DNA of 64,000 nucleotides from Streptomyces kronopolitis (GCF_014646275.1 NZ_BMND01000021.1:1-64000); one strand, 5' to 3'; shown: positions 8,250 to 19,389, counted from the first letter of the stretch. Made by a program: numbers and translations. Notes: generated from the letters alone by a model not told the origin.

Positions 8250-8855
8250 GTGGCAATCACCGGCGACGGTATGGCGGCGGAAGGGGCGTTGCCGCTCCAC
8301 TCGGGCGCGGCAGCACACCATGCCCCGGCAGCGGCCGCGGCGGTGTCGGGGGACTGCGAGGCGCAGAGCGTCGGCTATCGCGGCCCGACCGCCTGTGCGG
8401 CAGCGGGCATCACCTATCGGCAGCTCGACTACTGGGCGCGTACCGGCCTGGTGGAGCCGAGCATCCGGCCCGCGTACGGCTCCGGCACCCAGCGGCTCTA
8501 CAGCTTCCGGGACGTCGTGGTCCTCAAGATCGTCAAGCGGCTGCTGGACACCGGGGTGTCGCTGCAGAACATCCGCACCGCCGTGCAGCACCTGCGGGCG
8601 CGGGGGCTGGCGGACCTGACGCGGATGACGCTGATGAGCGACGGCGCGACCGTCTACGAGTGCACCTCACCGGACCAGGTCGTGGATCTGCTCCAGGGCG
8701 GCCAGGGCGTCTTCGGGATCGCCGTGGGCGTGGTGTGGCGGGACGTGGAGGGTGTGCTGTCACAGCTCCACGGAGAGCGTGTGGACACCGGCGAGACGCT
8801 GATCGGGAAGAACCCGCACGACGAGCTGGCGCGCCGGCGGAACCGCGCGGTCTGA
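8250..8855 (+). CDS. MerR-family transcriptional regulator (Rv1830-like)
   Basis: A 201-residue MerR protein with the N-terminal DNA-binding domain near residues 45-110: GYRGPTACAAAGITYRQLDY, then ARTGLVEPS and RLYSFRDVVVLKIVKRLL. It is the second MerR gene of the conserved garA-ftsR-DUF151-merR block. GTG 8250 is preferred over ATG 8208: GGAGGACGGAGGG lies immediately upstream, and the mapped-looking promoter at 8177-8205 would start the transcript after 8208. Targets are unknown. Confidence 0.85.
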   Translation: MAITGDGMAAEGALPLHSGAAAHHAPAAAAAVSGDCEAQSVGYRGPTACAAAGITYRQLDYWARTGLVEPSIRPAYGSGTQRLYSFRDVVVLKIVKRLLDTGVSLQNIRTAVQHLRARGLADLTRMTLMSDGATVYECTSPDQVVDLLQGGQGVFGIAVGVVWRDVEGVLSQLHGERVDTGETLIGKNPHDELARRRNRAV

Positions 8856-8891
8856 GTCCCCGGCCGTGTACGCGGCCCGGCATCGGGCCGA

Positions 8892-8914
8892 TTGTCAGTG
8901 GCATGGGGCAGCAT
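8892..8914 (+). promoter_or_regulatory. PafBC/RecA-independent type DNA-damage promoter of dinB
   Basis: TTGTCAGTG (8892-8900), 8 nt, then CAGCAT (8909-8914) fits the RecA-NDp consensus TTGTCRGTG-N8-TAnnnT known from mycobacteria, where PafBC activates it. It ends 7 nt before GTG 8922, so the mRNA would be leaderless. The same motif precedes ung at 59036. Confidence 0.68.
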
Positions 8915-8921
8915 CGGAGAT

Positions 8922-10391
8922 GTGAGACCTGCGCCGACGATCCTGCATCTGGACATGGATGCGTTCTTCGCGGCCGCCGAACAGGCGGCCAAGCCGAGTC
9001 TGCGGGGCAAGCCCGTGGTCGTCGGCGGGATCGGGGTGCGCGGAGTGGTCTCCACGGCCTCGTACGAGGCCAGAGTGTTCGGCGTCCGCTCGGCGATGCC
9101 CACGGCCCAGGCGCGCCGGCTGTGCCCCAACGCCGCGTATCTGGCTCCCCGCTTCTCGCTGTACCGCCAGGTGAGTGAGGCGGTGATGGAGCTGCTGCAC
9201 GCCCTGTCACCGCTGGTGGAGCCGCTCAGCCTGGACGAGGCGTTCGTCGATCTGGAGGCCGGAGGGGTGCCGGCCCGGACCGCCGCCGTGCGGGCCGTGG
9301 GGGAGCGGCTGCGGCGCGATATCCGGTCCTCCACGGGGCTGACCGGTTCGGTGGGGCTGGCCGGCGCCAAGATGCTGGCGAAGATCGCGTCCGAGACGGC
9401 CAAGCCGGACGGCCTGGTGGTGATCGAGCCCGGCACGGAACGGGAGCTGCTGGATCCGATGCCGGTGCGCACGCTGCCCGGGGTGGGCCCCGCGACGGCC
9501 GAGACGCTGCGCCGGGCCGGGATCCACACGGTCGCGGAGACCGCGGAGGCCGGCGAGGCCGAGCTGGTGCGGCTGCTGGGCAGGGCACACGGCGCCGGGC
9601 TGTACGCCATGGCGCTGGGCCAAGACGACCGCCCGGTGGTGGCCGAGCGGGATGCGAAGTCGATCTCGGTCGAGGACACCTTCGAAGTCGATCTGACCGA
9701 CCGGACGCGGGTGCGCGGTGAGGTGCTGCGGCTGGCCGACCGCTGTGTCCAGCGGCTGCGCGCGGCCGGGCGCTCCGGGCGCACGGTGGTGATCAAGGTG
9801 CGGAACTACGACTTCTCGACGCTGACCCGCTCCGAGACGCTCCGCGGGCCCACCGACGACCCGGCGGTGATACGGGAGGCCGCCGTCAGGCTGCTGGAGA
9901 CGGTGGACACCACGGGCGGGGTGCGGCTGCTGGGCGTGGGGGTCAGCGGGCTGGCCGACTTCACCCAGGAGGATCTGTTCGCCCAGCTGGCGACGGAACG
10001 GGAGGCGCGAGAGGCGGAGGAGGCCGCAGGGGCCGTGGGGGCGGCGGAGCCGGCCGACGGCGGCGGGCGGGCGCAGGAAGCCCAGGAGGAGGCGCCGCGG
10101 CGCTGGCACCCGGGCCTGGACGTGGTGCACGAGGAGTACGGCGCCGGCTGGGTGCAGGGGAGCGGGGTGGGGAGGGTGACCATCCGCTTCGAGACGCCGT
10201 GGTCCGCACCGGGAAGGGTGCGGACCTTCGCTGTCGAGGACCCGGCGCTGCGGCCGGGGGAGCCCCTGCCGCTGGTGGGCGGGGGGCCGGCGGTGGCTCA
10301 GTCGTCCGAGCCGGCGATCTTGCCGAAGTCGGTGTCGCCGGATCCGGGTGAGGACACCGGATCGGTCGGGGAGGAGATATCCAGCCGGTAG
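8922..10391 (+). CDS. dinB: DNA polymerase IV with extra C-terminal domain
   Basis: A 489-residue Y-family polymerase for translesion synthesis. The catalytic acidic residues are in LHLDMDAFFA (about residues 9-16) and SLDEAFVDL (about 100-108). The palm, finger, little-finger order is kept (LPGVGPATAETLRRAG helix-hairpin-helix near 185, KSISVEDTF near 245). After the little finger come an acidic linker and a C-terminal module (about 395-450, HEEYGAGWVQGSGVGRVTIRFE) resembling the tudor-like tails of some helicases. GTG 8922 is set by the damage-type promoter directly upstream. The last 31 codons overlap the convergent PRC-barrel gene. Confidence 0.93.
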   Translation: MRPAPTILHLDMDAFFAAAEQAAKPSLRGKPVVVGGIGVRGVVSTASYEARVFGVRSAMPTAQARRLCPNAAYLAPRFSLYRQVSEAVMELLHALSPLVEPLSLDEAFVDLEAGGVPARTAAVRAVGERLRRDIRSSTGLTGSVGLAGAKMLAKIASETAKPDGLVVIEPGTERELLDPMPVRTLPGVGPATAETLRRAGIHTVAETAEAGEAELVRLLGRAHGAGLYAMALGQDDRPVVAERDAKSISVEDTFEVDLTDRTRVRGEVLRLADRCVQRLRAAGRSGRTVVIKVRNYDFSTLTRSETLRGPTDDPAVIREAAVRLLETVDTTGGVRLLGVGVSGLADFTQEDLFAQLATEREAREAEEAAGAVGAAEPADGGGRAQEAQEEAPRRWHPGLDVVHEEYGAGWVQGSGVGRVTIRFETPWSAPGRVRTFAVEDPALRPGEPLPLVGGGPAVAQSSEPAILPKSVSPDPGEDTGSVGEEISSR

Positions 10392-10684
10392 TGGTGGTAG
10401 AGCTGGAGTTCCTGCTCAGGGGAGAGGTGGCGGCCCACGCCGAAGTCCGGCGCGTCCTTGATCAGCTTGCGGTCGTAGGGGATGTGCAGGCCCTCACCGA
10501 CCATTTTGCTGGGCTCGAGGGGGACGAACGCGTCCCGGCTGAACAGTCCGGTGCGCACGGCAGCCCACTCCGGTTCCCCCGTCGCGTCGTCGAGGTAGAC
10601 CTCGTCGATCGTGCCTATTTTCGCGCCGTTCCGGTCGAACGCTTTGCGGCCGATCAGGCTCCGGGGATCGATGTCGGTTTGCAC
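10298..10684 (-). CDS. PRC-barrel domain protein
   Basis: A 128-residue protein with a PRC-barrel fold in its first half (DPRSLIGRKAFDRNGAKIG, DEVYLDDATGEPEWAAVRTG, FVPL). A conserved tail with LSPEQELQLYHHY follows. PRC-barrel proteins of this type are common in Streptomyces and are associated with stress or RNA-related functions, without a clear biochemical role. GTG 10684 has GGAGG 6-10 nt upstream. The 3' end overlaps dinB by 94 bp in convergent orientation. Confidence 0.85.
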   Translation of the reverse strand: MQTDIDPRSLIGRKAFDRNGAKIGTIDEVYLDDATGEPEWAAVRTGLFSRDAFVPLEPSKMVGEGLHIPYDRKLIKDAPDFGVGRHLSPEQELQLYHHYRLDISSPTDPVSSPGSGDTDFGKIAGSDD

Positions 10685-10751
10685 GGCCCCTCCACTTGGT
10701 CGCAACTGCCCTGTGACACCTACCAAACGGCACATTTCATGCCCCGGCCAC

Positions 10752-10785
10752 TCGAAGGATCCTTCGACTGCTGCGCTGGTAGGCT
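10752..10785 (+). promoter_or_regulatory. gcvP leader promoter with perfect palindrome
   Basis: TCGAAGGATCCTTCGA (10752-10767) is a perfect 16-bp palindrome. TAGGCT (10780-10785) fits a -10 box for the riboswitch transcript. The position where the -35 box should be lies inside the palindrome, so a protein bound there would directly affect this promoter. Confidence 0.55.
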
Positions 10786-10796
10786 GGCGAATGGCC

Positions 10797-11022
10797 GTAG
10801 ACCCCGTGCGGGAGAGTCCTTGTCGTTCGCGACCAGGGCGCCGAAGGAGCAAATCCTCCCCGGAATCTCTCAGGCACACGTACCGCATGGACGAGGTCAC
10901 TCTGGAAAGCAGGGCGGGCCTCGGAAGGCACAGCTCCCGGGACCCCTCCTCACCGACGGTGAAAGCCGGTCCGCCTCGCGCGGGCCGGTGAAGCTCTCAG
11001 GTTGAGATGACAGAGGGGGAGG
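10797..11022 (+). promoter_or_regulatory. Tandem glycine riboswitch
   Basis: Two glycine aptamers in series control gcvP. The first shows GCGGGAGAGTCC, GGCGCCGAAGGAGCAA and AATCTCTCAGGCA. The second shows ACTCTGGAAAGCAGGGCGGG, CACCGACGGTGAAAG, GAAGCTCTCAGGTTGAGATGACAGAGGGGGA. These are the diagnostic glycine riboswitch segments. Glycine binding is known to turn on glycine cleavage genes in related species. The element ends about 60 nt before the gcvP start. Confidence 0.95.
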
Positions 11023-11084
11023 CCGTCCGGGCACCCGCGCCGTGGTGCCCCTCGTAGGTCGCACCGACCAGGAGGCCCCCGCAG

Positions 11085-13970
<2,886 letters not shown>

Positions 13971-13989
13971 TCCCCGCAGGCAGCATCAA

Positions 13990-14017
13990 GGGCCCTCGGC
14001 AGGTGTGCCGGGGGCCC
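13990..14017. terminator. Terminator between gcvP and the convergent DUF5999 gene
   Basis: GGGCCCTCGGCA and TGCCGGGGGCCC form a 12-bp stem with one mismatch-tolerant position around a GGTG loop. It lies between two convergent stops and can serve both directions. Confidence 0.72.
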
Positions 14018-14046
14018 TGGTGTGTCGCGAGCGGGACGGTCGCCGG

Positions 14047-14241
14047 TCAGGCGGCGGCGGTGGCCCGGGCGCGGTGCGGGGCGATGACCTGCCCGTCCGG
14101 TAGCAGTTCACCGGTGTCCTCGAAGAGCAGGACGCCATTGCAGAGCAGGCTCCAGCCCTGCTCCGGGTGGTGCGCCACGAGGTGGGCGGCCTCCCGGTCG
14201 GTGGAATCCGCTGACGGGCAGGGCGGTTGGTGCTGACACAT
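14047..14241 (-). CDS. DUF5999 family small protein
   Basis: A 64-residue protein with two early cysteines and the Streptomyces-typical sequence MCQHQPPCPSADS, then HPEQGWSLLCNGVLLFEDTG. It is a conserved actinomycete protein of unknown function. ATG 14241 matches where homologues begin, but it has only a weak ribosome-binding site. An in-frame ATG at 14301 has GGGGGAG upstream and would add 20 residues, so the true start is uncertain. Confidence 0.8.
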   Translation of the reverse strand: MCQHQPPCPSADSTDREAAHLVAHHPEQGWSLLCNGVLLFEDTGELLPDGQVIAPHRARATAAA

Positions 14242-14494
14242 GGAAGTTGTCTTTCGCTGCGGAGTGGTGAACGTCGTCGTGCGGCGCGATGAGGTGTTCA
14301 TGGCCGCTCCCCCGTTTCCTTCGGTCGGTCCCAGTGTTGCCCCACGGACGGGATTCCGCAGGGATTTCGCGGCAGCGGTACTCACTCGGTACTGACGCGT
14401 CACCCGTGCGGGCGGTTGCTCTCAATTGCACGCCTCGCCAAGCGGGTTGGCCGTGGCATCCGCGGGCTAGTCCGCGTGGGTGAGCGCGACAGCG
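14242..14494. other. Intergenic stretch without a recognised gene
   Basis: The 340-bp gap between two minus-strand genes contains a possible longer start for the DUF5999 gene (ATG 14301, minus) and the terminator at 14495-14524. I see no further coding or structured element in it. Confidence 0.5.
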
Positions 14495-14524
14495 TGCCCC
14501 GTGGCCGGAAGGGGCCACGGGGCA
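14495..14524 (-). terminator. Terminator of the 195-residue hypothetical gene
   Basis: TGCCCCGTGGCC and GGCCACGGGGCA form a perfect 12-bp stem with a 6-nt loop, 58 bp beyond the minus-strand stop at 14582. It is symmetrical and could work in either direction. Confidence 0.75.
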
Positions 14525-14581
14525 TGGACCGGCGGGACGGCGGGCGCCGGTGTCCGGGTGGAGCGGGGGCGCTGCGGCGGG

Positions 14582-15169
14582 TCAGGCGGGTTCGCGCAGG
14601 AGCGGGGCGGGGGCCAGCCGCAGGGTCAGCCGGGGGAGCAGATCGGCGAGGCGCTGCGGGCGGTGCGCGGCGATCCCCGGCGGCGCGGGCGCGAGCGGTA
14701 CCAGCAGGTCACCGGCCGCGGGCAGGCCCTCGGCGCCGTCGGAGGCGGTGTCGTGGTGCAGCCACAGCGTGAGCATGTACAGCTCGGGGACGGACAGCAG
14801 GCGTGGCTGGAGGGGCGCGGTGAGCGCCTCGGCCTGGGCGAGGGCCTGCTCGGTGGCGGCGACGTAGGGACCGCCGCAGAAGCGCGCGAAGGTCCAGCCG
14901 TCCGGGGTGAGCCGCGCCTCGGCGGTCGCCACGGCACGCTCTCCGCCGCGAACCAGGAACCGCCAGCCCGCCAGTCGGGTGTGCGGGGTGCCGCCGGGCC
15001 GGCTGATGTCGTCCCAGACGTGCACCGGGAGCGGGTGATCGGGGCTGAGCGGCCCCTGATGGGTGCGGAGCGCGGAGACCGGGGCCTCGCGGACCGCGGT
15101 GGGGGAGCCGAGGGCGCCGAGGACACTGCGCAGGGCGGGCGCAGGGGCAGGGGCAAGGAGCAGCGGCAT
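14582..15169 (-). CDS. Conserved hypothetical protein
   Basis: A 195-residue protein I cannot assign to a family. It is soluble, without a signal peptide or membrane segments, and rich in Ala, Leu and Pro. A central part (VWDDISRPGG, GWRFLVRGGERAVATAEA, TFARFCGGPYVAATEQAL) is mixed alpha/beta in character. ATG 15169 has an AGAGG-type site upstream. It faces away from the GCS2-type ligase gene across a 564-bp region. Confidence 0.7.
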   Translation of the reverse strand: MPLLLAPAPAPALRSVLGALGSPTAVREAPVSALRTHQGPLSPDHPLPVHVWDDISRPGGTPHTRLAGWRFLVRGGERAVATAEARLTPDGWTFARFCGGPYVAATEQALAQAEALTAPLQPRLLSVPELYMLTLWLHHDTASDGAEGLPAAGDLLVPLAPAPPGIAAHRPQRLADLLPRLTLRLAPAPLLREPA

Positions 15170-15733
15170 GGTGGGTCGCCTCTCACTTCGAGACACGGTG
15201 GAGCGCGGCGGGTGCAAACGGCGCTGTCTGCGGGCGGGGTCAGAGCATGGCCGGCGGGGGGTGCGGCGCGGCGGGTCGGCCGCTGTGCCCCCGTGCCGGT
15301 GGAAACACCGGGACACCGGGCGCCACGTCTCTGCCTCGTCAGCGGAGTTTATACGACGTATGTTCTGAAAGAGTTTCGTCTAGCGGCCTTGTGGATTTTC
15401 GGCAAGGTGAAATCCAGACCGCCGTGCGAGGTGTTTTCCGCCGCTTTGTGCGGTGGTTTTCGCGGGCCACCTCGTATTCCCTCGCCGACGCGGTAGGCCG
15501 GATCTCGTCGTCCTTTTCCACCGGAGAAATGCGGGCGGCGCGCGCCGGCCGGATATGCCTGACGGGCATGCCGGAGGCTGCATCACTTCGAGCCTATCGG
15601 TACCCGCCCGCGCCGGACGCGTTATCGATCAGATTGCCGGGGCATCATCGACCGTAGCGCGAGCCCCGGCGTGCCGGGGACGGCCCCAAGCAGCCCGTGG
15701 TCGCGGGCCGTTCATTCGAGGAGGGACCCTTCG
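15170..15733. other. Divergent intergenic region with RNA-like structures
   Basis: This 564-bp gap is locally less GC-rich than its surroundings between about 15340 and 15600. It holds CCGGTG-GAAA-CACCGG (15296-15311), the odd palindrome ATACGACGTAT (15351-15361) and two mutually exclusive small stems (CCTTG/CAAGG and GGATTT/AAATCC, about 15388-15414). A hairpin followed by TTTT lies at 15438-15460. No gene is recognised. Confidence 0.5.
15438..15460 (+). terminator. Terminator-like hairpin with T-run, orphan
   Basis: CCGCCGC and GCGGTGG pair (one G-U) around a TTTGT loop, directly followed by TTTT on the + strand. There is no gene upstream on this strand, so it would end a short untranslated transcript or attenuate a long leader of the gene at 15734. 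Confidence 0.45.
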
Positions 15734-17287
15734 ATGGGGGAGAAGGTCGCCGCGGACGGGATCGACCTGGCGGACCGGGAGCGATATCGAAGAAAGCTCC
15801 ACGAGTGCCTTGAGGGTTTGCAGAGACTCCTGGGGGAGAAGCGGTTCGACCGGCCCAGAAACCTCATGGGGCTGGAGATCGAACTCAATCTCGCGGGTGC
15901 CGACGGGCTGCCCCGCATGATGAACTCTCAAGTGCTTGAACGCATCGCCAGCCATGATTTCCAGACAGAACTCGCCCAGTGCAATCTCGAGGTCAACATC
16001 CTCCCGCACCGTTTGAGCGGCCGGGTGCTGGACCAGCTCGCCGAGGAACTCCGTACGGGCCTGGCCTACGCGGAGAGAAAGGCCCGCGAGGTCGCCGCCA
16101 GGATCGTGATGATCGGCATTCTGCCGACCCTGCACGCCAACGACCTCACGGCCGCCAGCCTCTCCGAGAACGACCGCTACGTCCTGCTCAACGACCAGAT
16201 GCGGGCGGCCCGGGGGGAGGACTTCGCCCTCGACATCCGGGGCGTGGAACACCTGGTCTCCCGTTCGCCGTCGATCGCGCCGGAGGCCGCCTGCACGTCG
16301 GTCCAGCTGCATCTCCAGGTGACACCGGGCCGCTTCGCCGCCGTCTGGAACGCGGCCCAGTCCATCGCCGCGGTGCAGGTGGCGGTCGGTGCGAACTCGC
16401 CGTTCCTGTTCGGCCGTGAGCTGTGGCGGGAGTCGCGGCCGCCGGTGTTCCAGCAGGCCACCGACACCCGCTCGCCGGAGCTGGCGGCCCAGGGGGTGCG
16501 TCCGCGCACCTGGTTCGGTGAGCGCTGGATCGACTCCGCCTACGACCTGTACGAGGAGAACCTGCGCTACTTCCCGCCGCTGCTGCCGGTGTGCGGGGCG
16601 GAGGAGCCGCTGCGGGTCCTCGACGAAGGCGGGGTGCCCGACCTGTCCGAGCTGTCGCTGCACAACGGGACCGTCTACCGCTGGAACCGCCCCGTCTACG
16701 CGGTCTCCGACGGCGTCGCGCATCTGCGGGTCGAGAACCGCGTGCTGCCGGCCGGCCCCACCGTCGACGACGTCATCGCCAACACCGCCTTCTACTACGG
16801 GCTGGTGCGGACCCTGGCCGAGGAGCCGCGGCCCGTGTGGAGCCGGCTGCCGTTCGCCGCCGCGGCCCGCAACTTCGACGCGGCCTGCCGGCACGGCATC
16901 GACGCCACCCTGGACTGGCCCCGCCCCGGACGGGCGGGCGGCCTCACCGGCATCCCGGCCGTGCGGCTGGTGCGCACGGAGCTGCTGCCGCTGGCGGCCC
17001 GGGGGCTGGACGCCTGGGGAGTGGAGCCGGCCGACCGCGACCACTACCTCGGCATCATCGAGGAGCGCTGCCGGCGGCGGGTGAACGGGGCGTCCTGGCA
17101 GGCCGCGGCCTTCCACCACGCCCGGCGCCAGGGCCTGGACCGCGATGCCGCGCTTGCCGCGATGACCCGGCGCTACGGCGAGCTGATGCACTCGGGGACA
17201 CCGGTGCACACCTGGCCGGTCGCCTGGTCGGTCGGCGGGCGGTCCGCCGTCCCGGGGCAGCGACAGGCGGCGACCGAGGGGGCGTAG
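15734..17287 (+). CDS. Glutamate-cysteine ligase family 2 (carboxylate-amine ligase) protein
   Basis: A 517-residue protein of the GCS2/YbdK-like ATP-dependent carboxylate-amine ligase superfamily. GLEIELNL (about residues 37-44) holds the acidic ATP/Mg site, followed by QCNLEVNI (about 80-88), TSVQLHLQV and NSPFLFG. It should couple a carboxylate to an amine via an acyl phosphate; the substrates are unknown. GGAGGG lies about 9 nt before ATG 15734. Actinobacteria commonly carry several such genes, and some make ergothioneine or other small thiol compounds, but nothing nearby points to a pathway. Confidence 0.85.
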   Translation: MGEKVAADGIDLADRERYRRKLHECLEGLQRLLGEKRFDRPRNLMGLEIELNLAGADGLPRMMNSQVLERIASHDFQTELAQCNLEVNILPHRLSGRVLDQLAEELRTGLAYAERKAREVAARIVMIGILPTLHANDLTAASLSENDRYVLLNDQMRAARGEDFALDIRGVEHLVSRSPSIAPEAACTSVQLHLQVTPGRFAAVWNAAQSIAAVQVAVGANSPFLFGRELWRESRPPVFQQATDTRSPELAAQGVRPRTWFGERWIDSAYDLYEENLRYFPPLLPVCGAEEPLRVLDEGGVPDLSELSLHNGTVYRWNRPVYAVSDGVAHLRVENRVLPAGPTVDDVIANTAFYYGLVRTLAEEPRPVWSRLPFAAAARNFDAACRHGIDATLDWPRPGRAGGLTGIPAVRLVRTELLPLAARGLDAWGVEPADRDHYLGIIEERCRRRVNGASWQAAAFHHARRQGLDRDAALAAMTRRYGELMHSGTPVHTWPVAWSVGGRSAVPGQRQAATEGA

Positions 17288-17668
17288 CGGCGCGGGTACG
17301 TGGGGCAGGTCCGGAGCCCGAGTTCGTCGTCGGGCGGGCGCATGGGCAGTGTCCGGAGCGGTGCGTACGGCGTGGTGTCGTCGCGGGCGTGCGCCGCCTG
17401 CCGCTGTCTTGTCGAGGACGTCAGCGTGTCGGCGGGCCGGAGGGCGGGACCCCGTGATCGCCGGTGTGGGACCGTCGGGCAAGCTGTGTGGTCCCCTTGC
17501 GGTGGCGCCTGTCCTGCTCGGGCTCGACCGGCATACGGGGGGGCGAGGGGGAAGCACGCCCTGCGGATGGCGCTTCCCCGGCCTGTCGCGCGTGATCTTC
17601 GTACCCGCTGTCGAGACCCTGGCGGGGCGGTGGTGACGAAGCGGCGGTAATGCGGAAGTGGAGGAAGC
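17288..17668. other. Intergenic region without a recognised gene
   Basis: A 381-bp gap. It contains an imperfect hairpin at 17547-17579 (GGGGAAGC paired with GCTTCCCC). Open frames here show random composition (runs of Arg, Cys, Ser) and no ribosome-binding site, so I call none of them. Confidence 0.5.
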
Positions 17669-18499
17669 GTGCAGTCGGATACAAGTCCCGTGGCCGATGC
17701 GGACGTTCCGGGCCGAGGTGCCGGTACGGGGGCGGACGGGGCGCTGCCCCGGAGCGTCCTGCGCAGCGAGACGCTGATCGTGCTGGCGCTCTCGCTGGGA
17801 GCCAGCGCGCTGTCGGCGCTCATCAGCTTCCTCGGGTCGGTGACCAAGCCCGGCGGCCTCAAGCACCAGGCCGCGACGCTCAACGCCTCTCATGCGCCTG
17901 GCCGGCCGTGGCTCGATCTGGCCTGGCAGCTGTTCGGGATCGCGACGGCGCTGGTGCCCGTGGTGCTGGTGGCGCATCTGTTGCTGCGGGAGCGGGCCGG
18001 CGGGCTGCGCGCGATCGGCTTCGACCGGCGGCGGCCCGGCTTCGACCTGAGTCGCGGGGTGGGGGTCGCGGCCGTCATCGGCGGCAGCGGGCTGCTGCTC
18101 TACCTGGGCGCACGGGCGGCCGGGGCCAATCTGACGGTGGTGCCCGAGGCGCTGCCCCAGGTGTGGTGGAAGATTCCGGTCCTGATCGCCTCCGCGGTGC
18201 AGAACGCCGTCCTGGAGGAGGTCGTGGTCGTCGGATATCTGCTGCGCAGACTGGGCCAGTTGGGCTGGGCGCCGATGGCGGCGCTCGCGGCCAGCGCGGT
18301 GCTGCGCGGTTCGTACCACCTCTACCAGGGCATCGGCGGATTCGTCGGCAACATGGTGATGGGCGTGCTGTTCGTCCTGCTCTACCGGCGGTGGGGGCGG
18401 GTCGGGCCGCTGGTCGCCGCGCACGCCCTGATCGACATCGTGGCGTTCGTGGGCTACGCGGTGCTCGCGGGCCGGGTGGGGTGGCTGCCGACGGGGTGA
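17669..18499 (+). CDS. CPBP-family intramembrane metalloprotease homologue
   Basis: A 276-residue protein with about six to eight membrane segments and the CPBP (CAAX protease and bacteriocin-processing, Abi) layout. The EE dyad is in NAVLEEVVVVGYLLRRLGQ (about 182-200), a His in GSYHLYQG (about 214-221), and another His plus Asp in AAHALIDI (about 250-257). The canonical EExxxR spacing is altered here because the residues after EE are VVVVG. GTG 17669 has GGAGGAAG upstream. Substrates of these proteases are largely unknown. Confidence 0.85.
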   Translation: MQSDTSPVADADVPGRGAGTGADGALPRSVLRSETLIVLALSLGASALSALISFLGSVTKPGGLKHQAATLNASHAPGRPWLDLAWQLFGIATALVPVVLVAHLLLRERAGGLRAIGFDRRRPGFDLSRGVGVAAVIGGSGLLLYLGARAAGANLTVVPEALPQVWWKIPVLIASAVQNAVLEEVVVVGYLLRRLGQLGWAPMAALAASAVLRGSYHLYQGIGGFVGNMVMGVLFVLLYRRWGRVGPLVAAHALIDIVAFVGYAVLAGRVGWLPTG

Positions 18500-18567
18500 G
18501 ACGGGTGTGACGCGGGGGCAACAAAGGTGCCCGCCGCGCCTCCCGGACGTCCGGCGGGCGCCCCGGC

Positions 18568-19389
18568 TCAGCCGGTGGCCAGCAGCTCGCCGTCGATGAC
18601 CGTGACCGCCGAGCCGGTCAGCAGCGTCCGGTCGCCGCGCAGCTCGGTCCGTACGTGGCCACTACGGGCGGCGCCCTGGAGACCGACCAACGCTGCCCGG
18701 CCCAGGCGCGCCGACCAGAACGGCGCGAGCGCGGTGTGCGCGCTGCCGGTGACCGGGTCCTCGTCGATGCCGACCGCCGGGAAGAAGCAGCGCGAGACGA
18801 AGTCATGGCCGGCGGCCGGGTCCTCGGCGCGTGCTGTGGCGATCACGCCGCGGCCGCCGTGTCCGGCCAGCGCCCGGAGATCGGGCGCCAGGGCGCGGAC
18901 GGTCTGCTCGTCGGCGAGTTCGACCAGGAGGTCCCCGACATCGGGGCCGGTGTCGTGCGCGGAGCGGATCTCGCAGCCCAGCGCCTCCGCGACGGCCGGC
19001 GGTACCTCGACGGGGGTGAGCGGAGCGGTCGGGAAGTCCATGGTGATCGCCCCGTCGGCGCTGGCCGTGGTGGTCAGCACCCCGCTGCGGGTGCGGAAGC
19101 GGACCGTGCCGGTGGCCGTACCGGTGGTGTGCAAGACGTGCGCGGTGGCCAGCGTGGCGTGTCCACACATGTTCACCTCGGCGGCGGGGGTGAGCCAGCG
19201 CAGCGCCCAGTCGGCGTCGCCTCCCGGGGGCAGCGGGTGGGCGAAGGCGGTCTCGGAGAGATTGACCTCGGCGGCGACCTGCTGAAGCCAGGCGGTGTCG
19301 GGGAACGCGTCGGAGTCGAGGAGCACGACTCCCGCGGGGTTGCCGGTGAACGGACGCGTGCTGAAGGCGTCGACGATACGAATCCTCAT
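18568..19389 (-). CDS. PhzF-family isomerase-like protein
   Basis: A 273-residue protein of the PhzF/diaminopimelate-epimerase fold. Key features are FTGNPAGVVL (about 14-23), the catalytic-type Glu in NLSETAF (E46), EVNMCGHATLA (about 70-80) and GIDEDPVTGSAH near the second-half active site. The actual substrate is unknown; there is no phenazine cluster here. ATG 19389 is preceded 7 nt upstream by TACGCT, so the transcript may be leaderless. A longer open frame continues upstream through the neighbouring gene, but that is an artefact of a frameshift there. Confidence 0.87.
   Translation of the reverse strand: MRIRIVDAFSTRPFTGNPAGVVLLDSDAFPDTAWLQQVAAEVNLSETAFAHPLPPGGDADWALRWLTPAAEVNMCGHATLATAHVLHTTGTATGTVRFRTRSGVLTTTASADGAITMDFPTAPLTPVEVPPAVAEALGCEIRSAHDTGPDVGDLLVELADEQTVRALAPDLRALAGHGGRGVIATARAEDPAAGHDFVSRCFFPAVGIDEDPVTGSAHTALAPFWSARLGRAALVGLQGAARSGHVRTELRGDRTLLTGSAVTVIDGELLATG

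Noticed and set aside
17300..17650. A 116-residue open frame in the 17.3-17.7 kb gap
   Set aside because: Random-looking composition (Arg, Cys, Ser runs), no ribosome-binding site and no recognisable domain.
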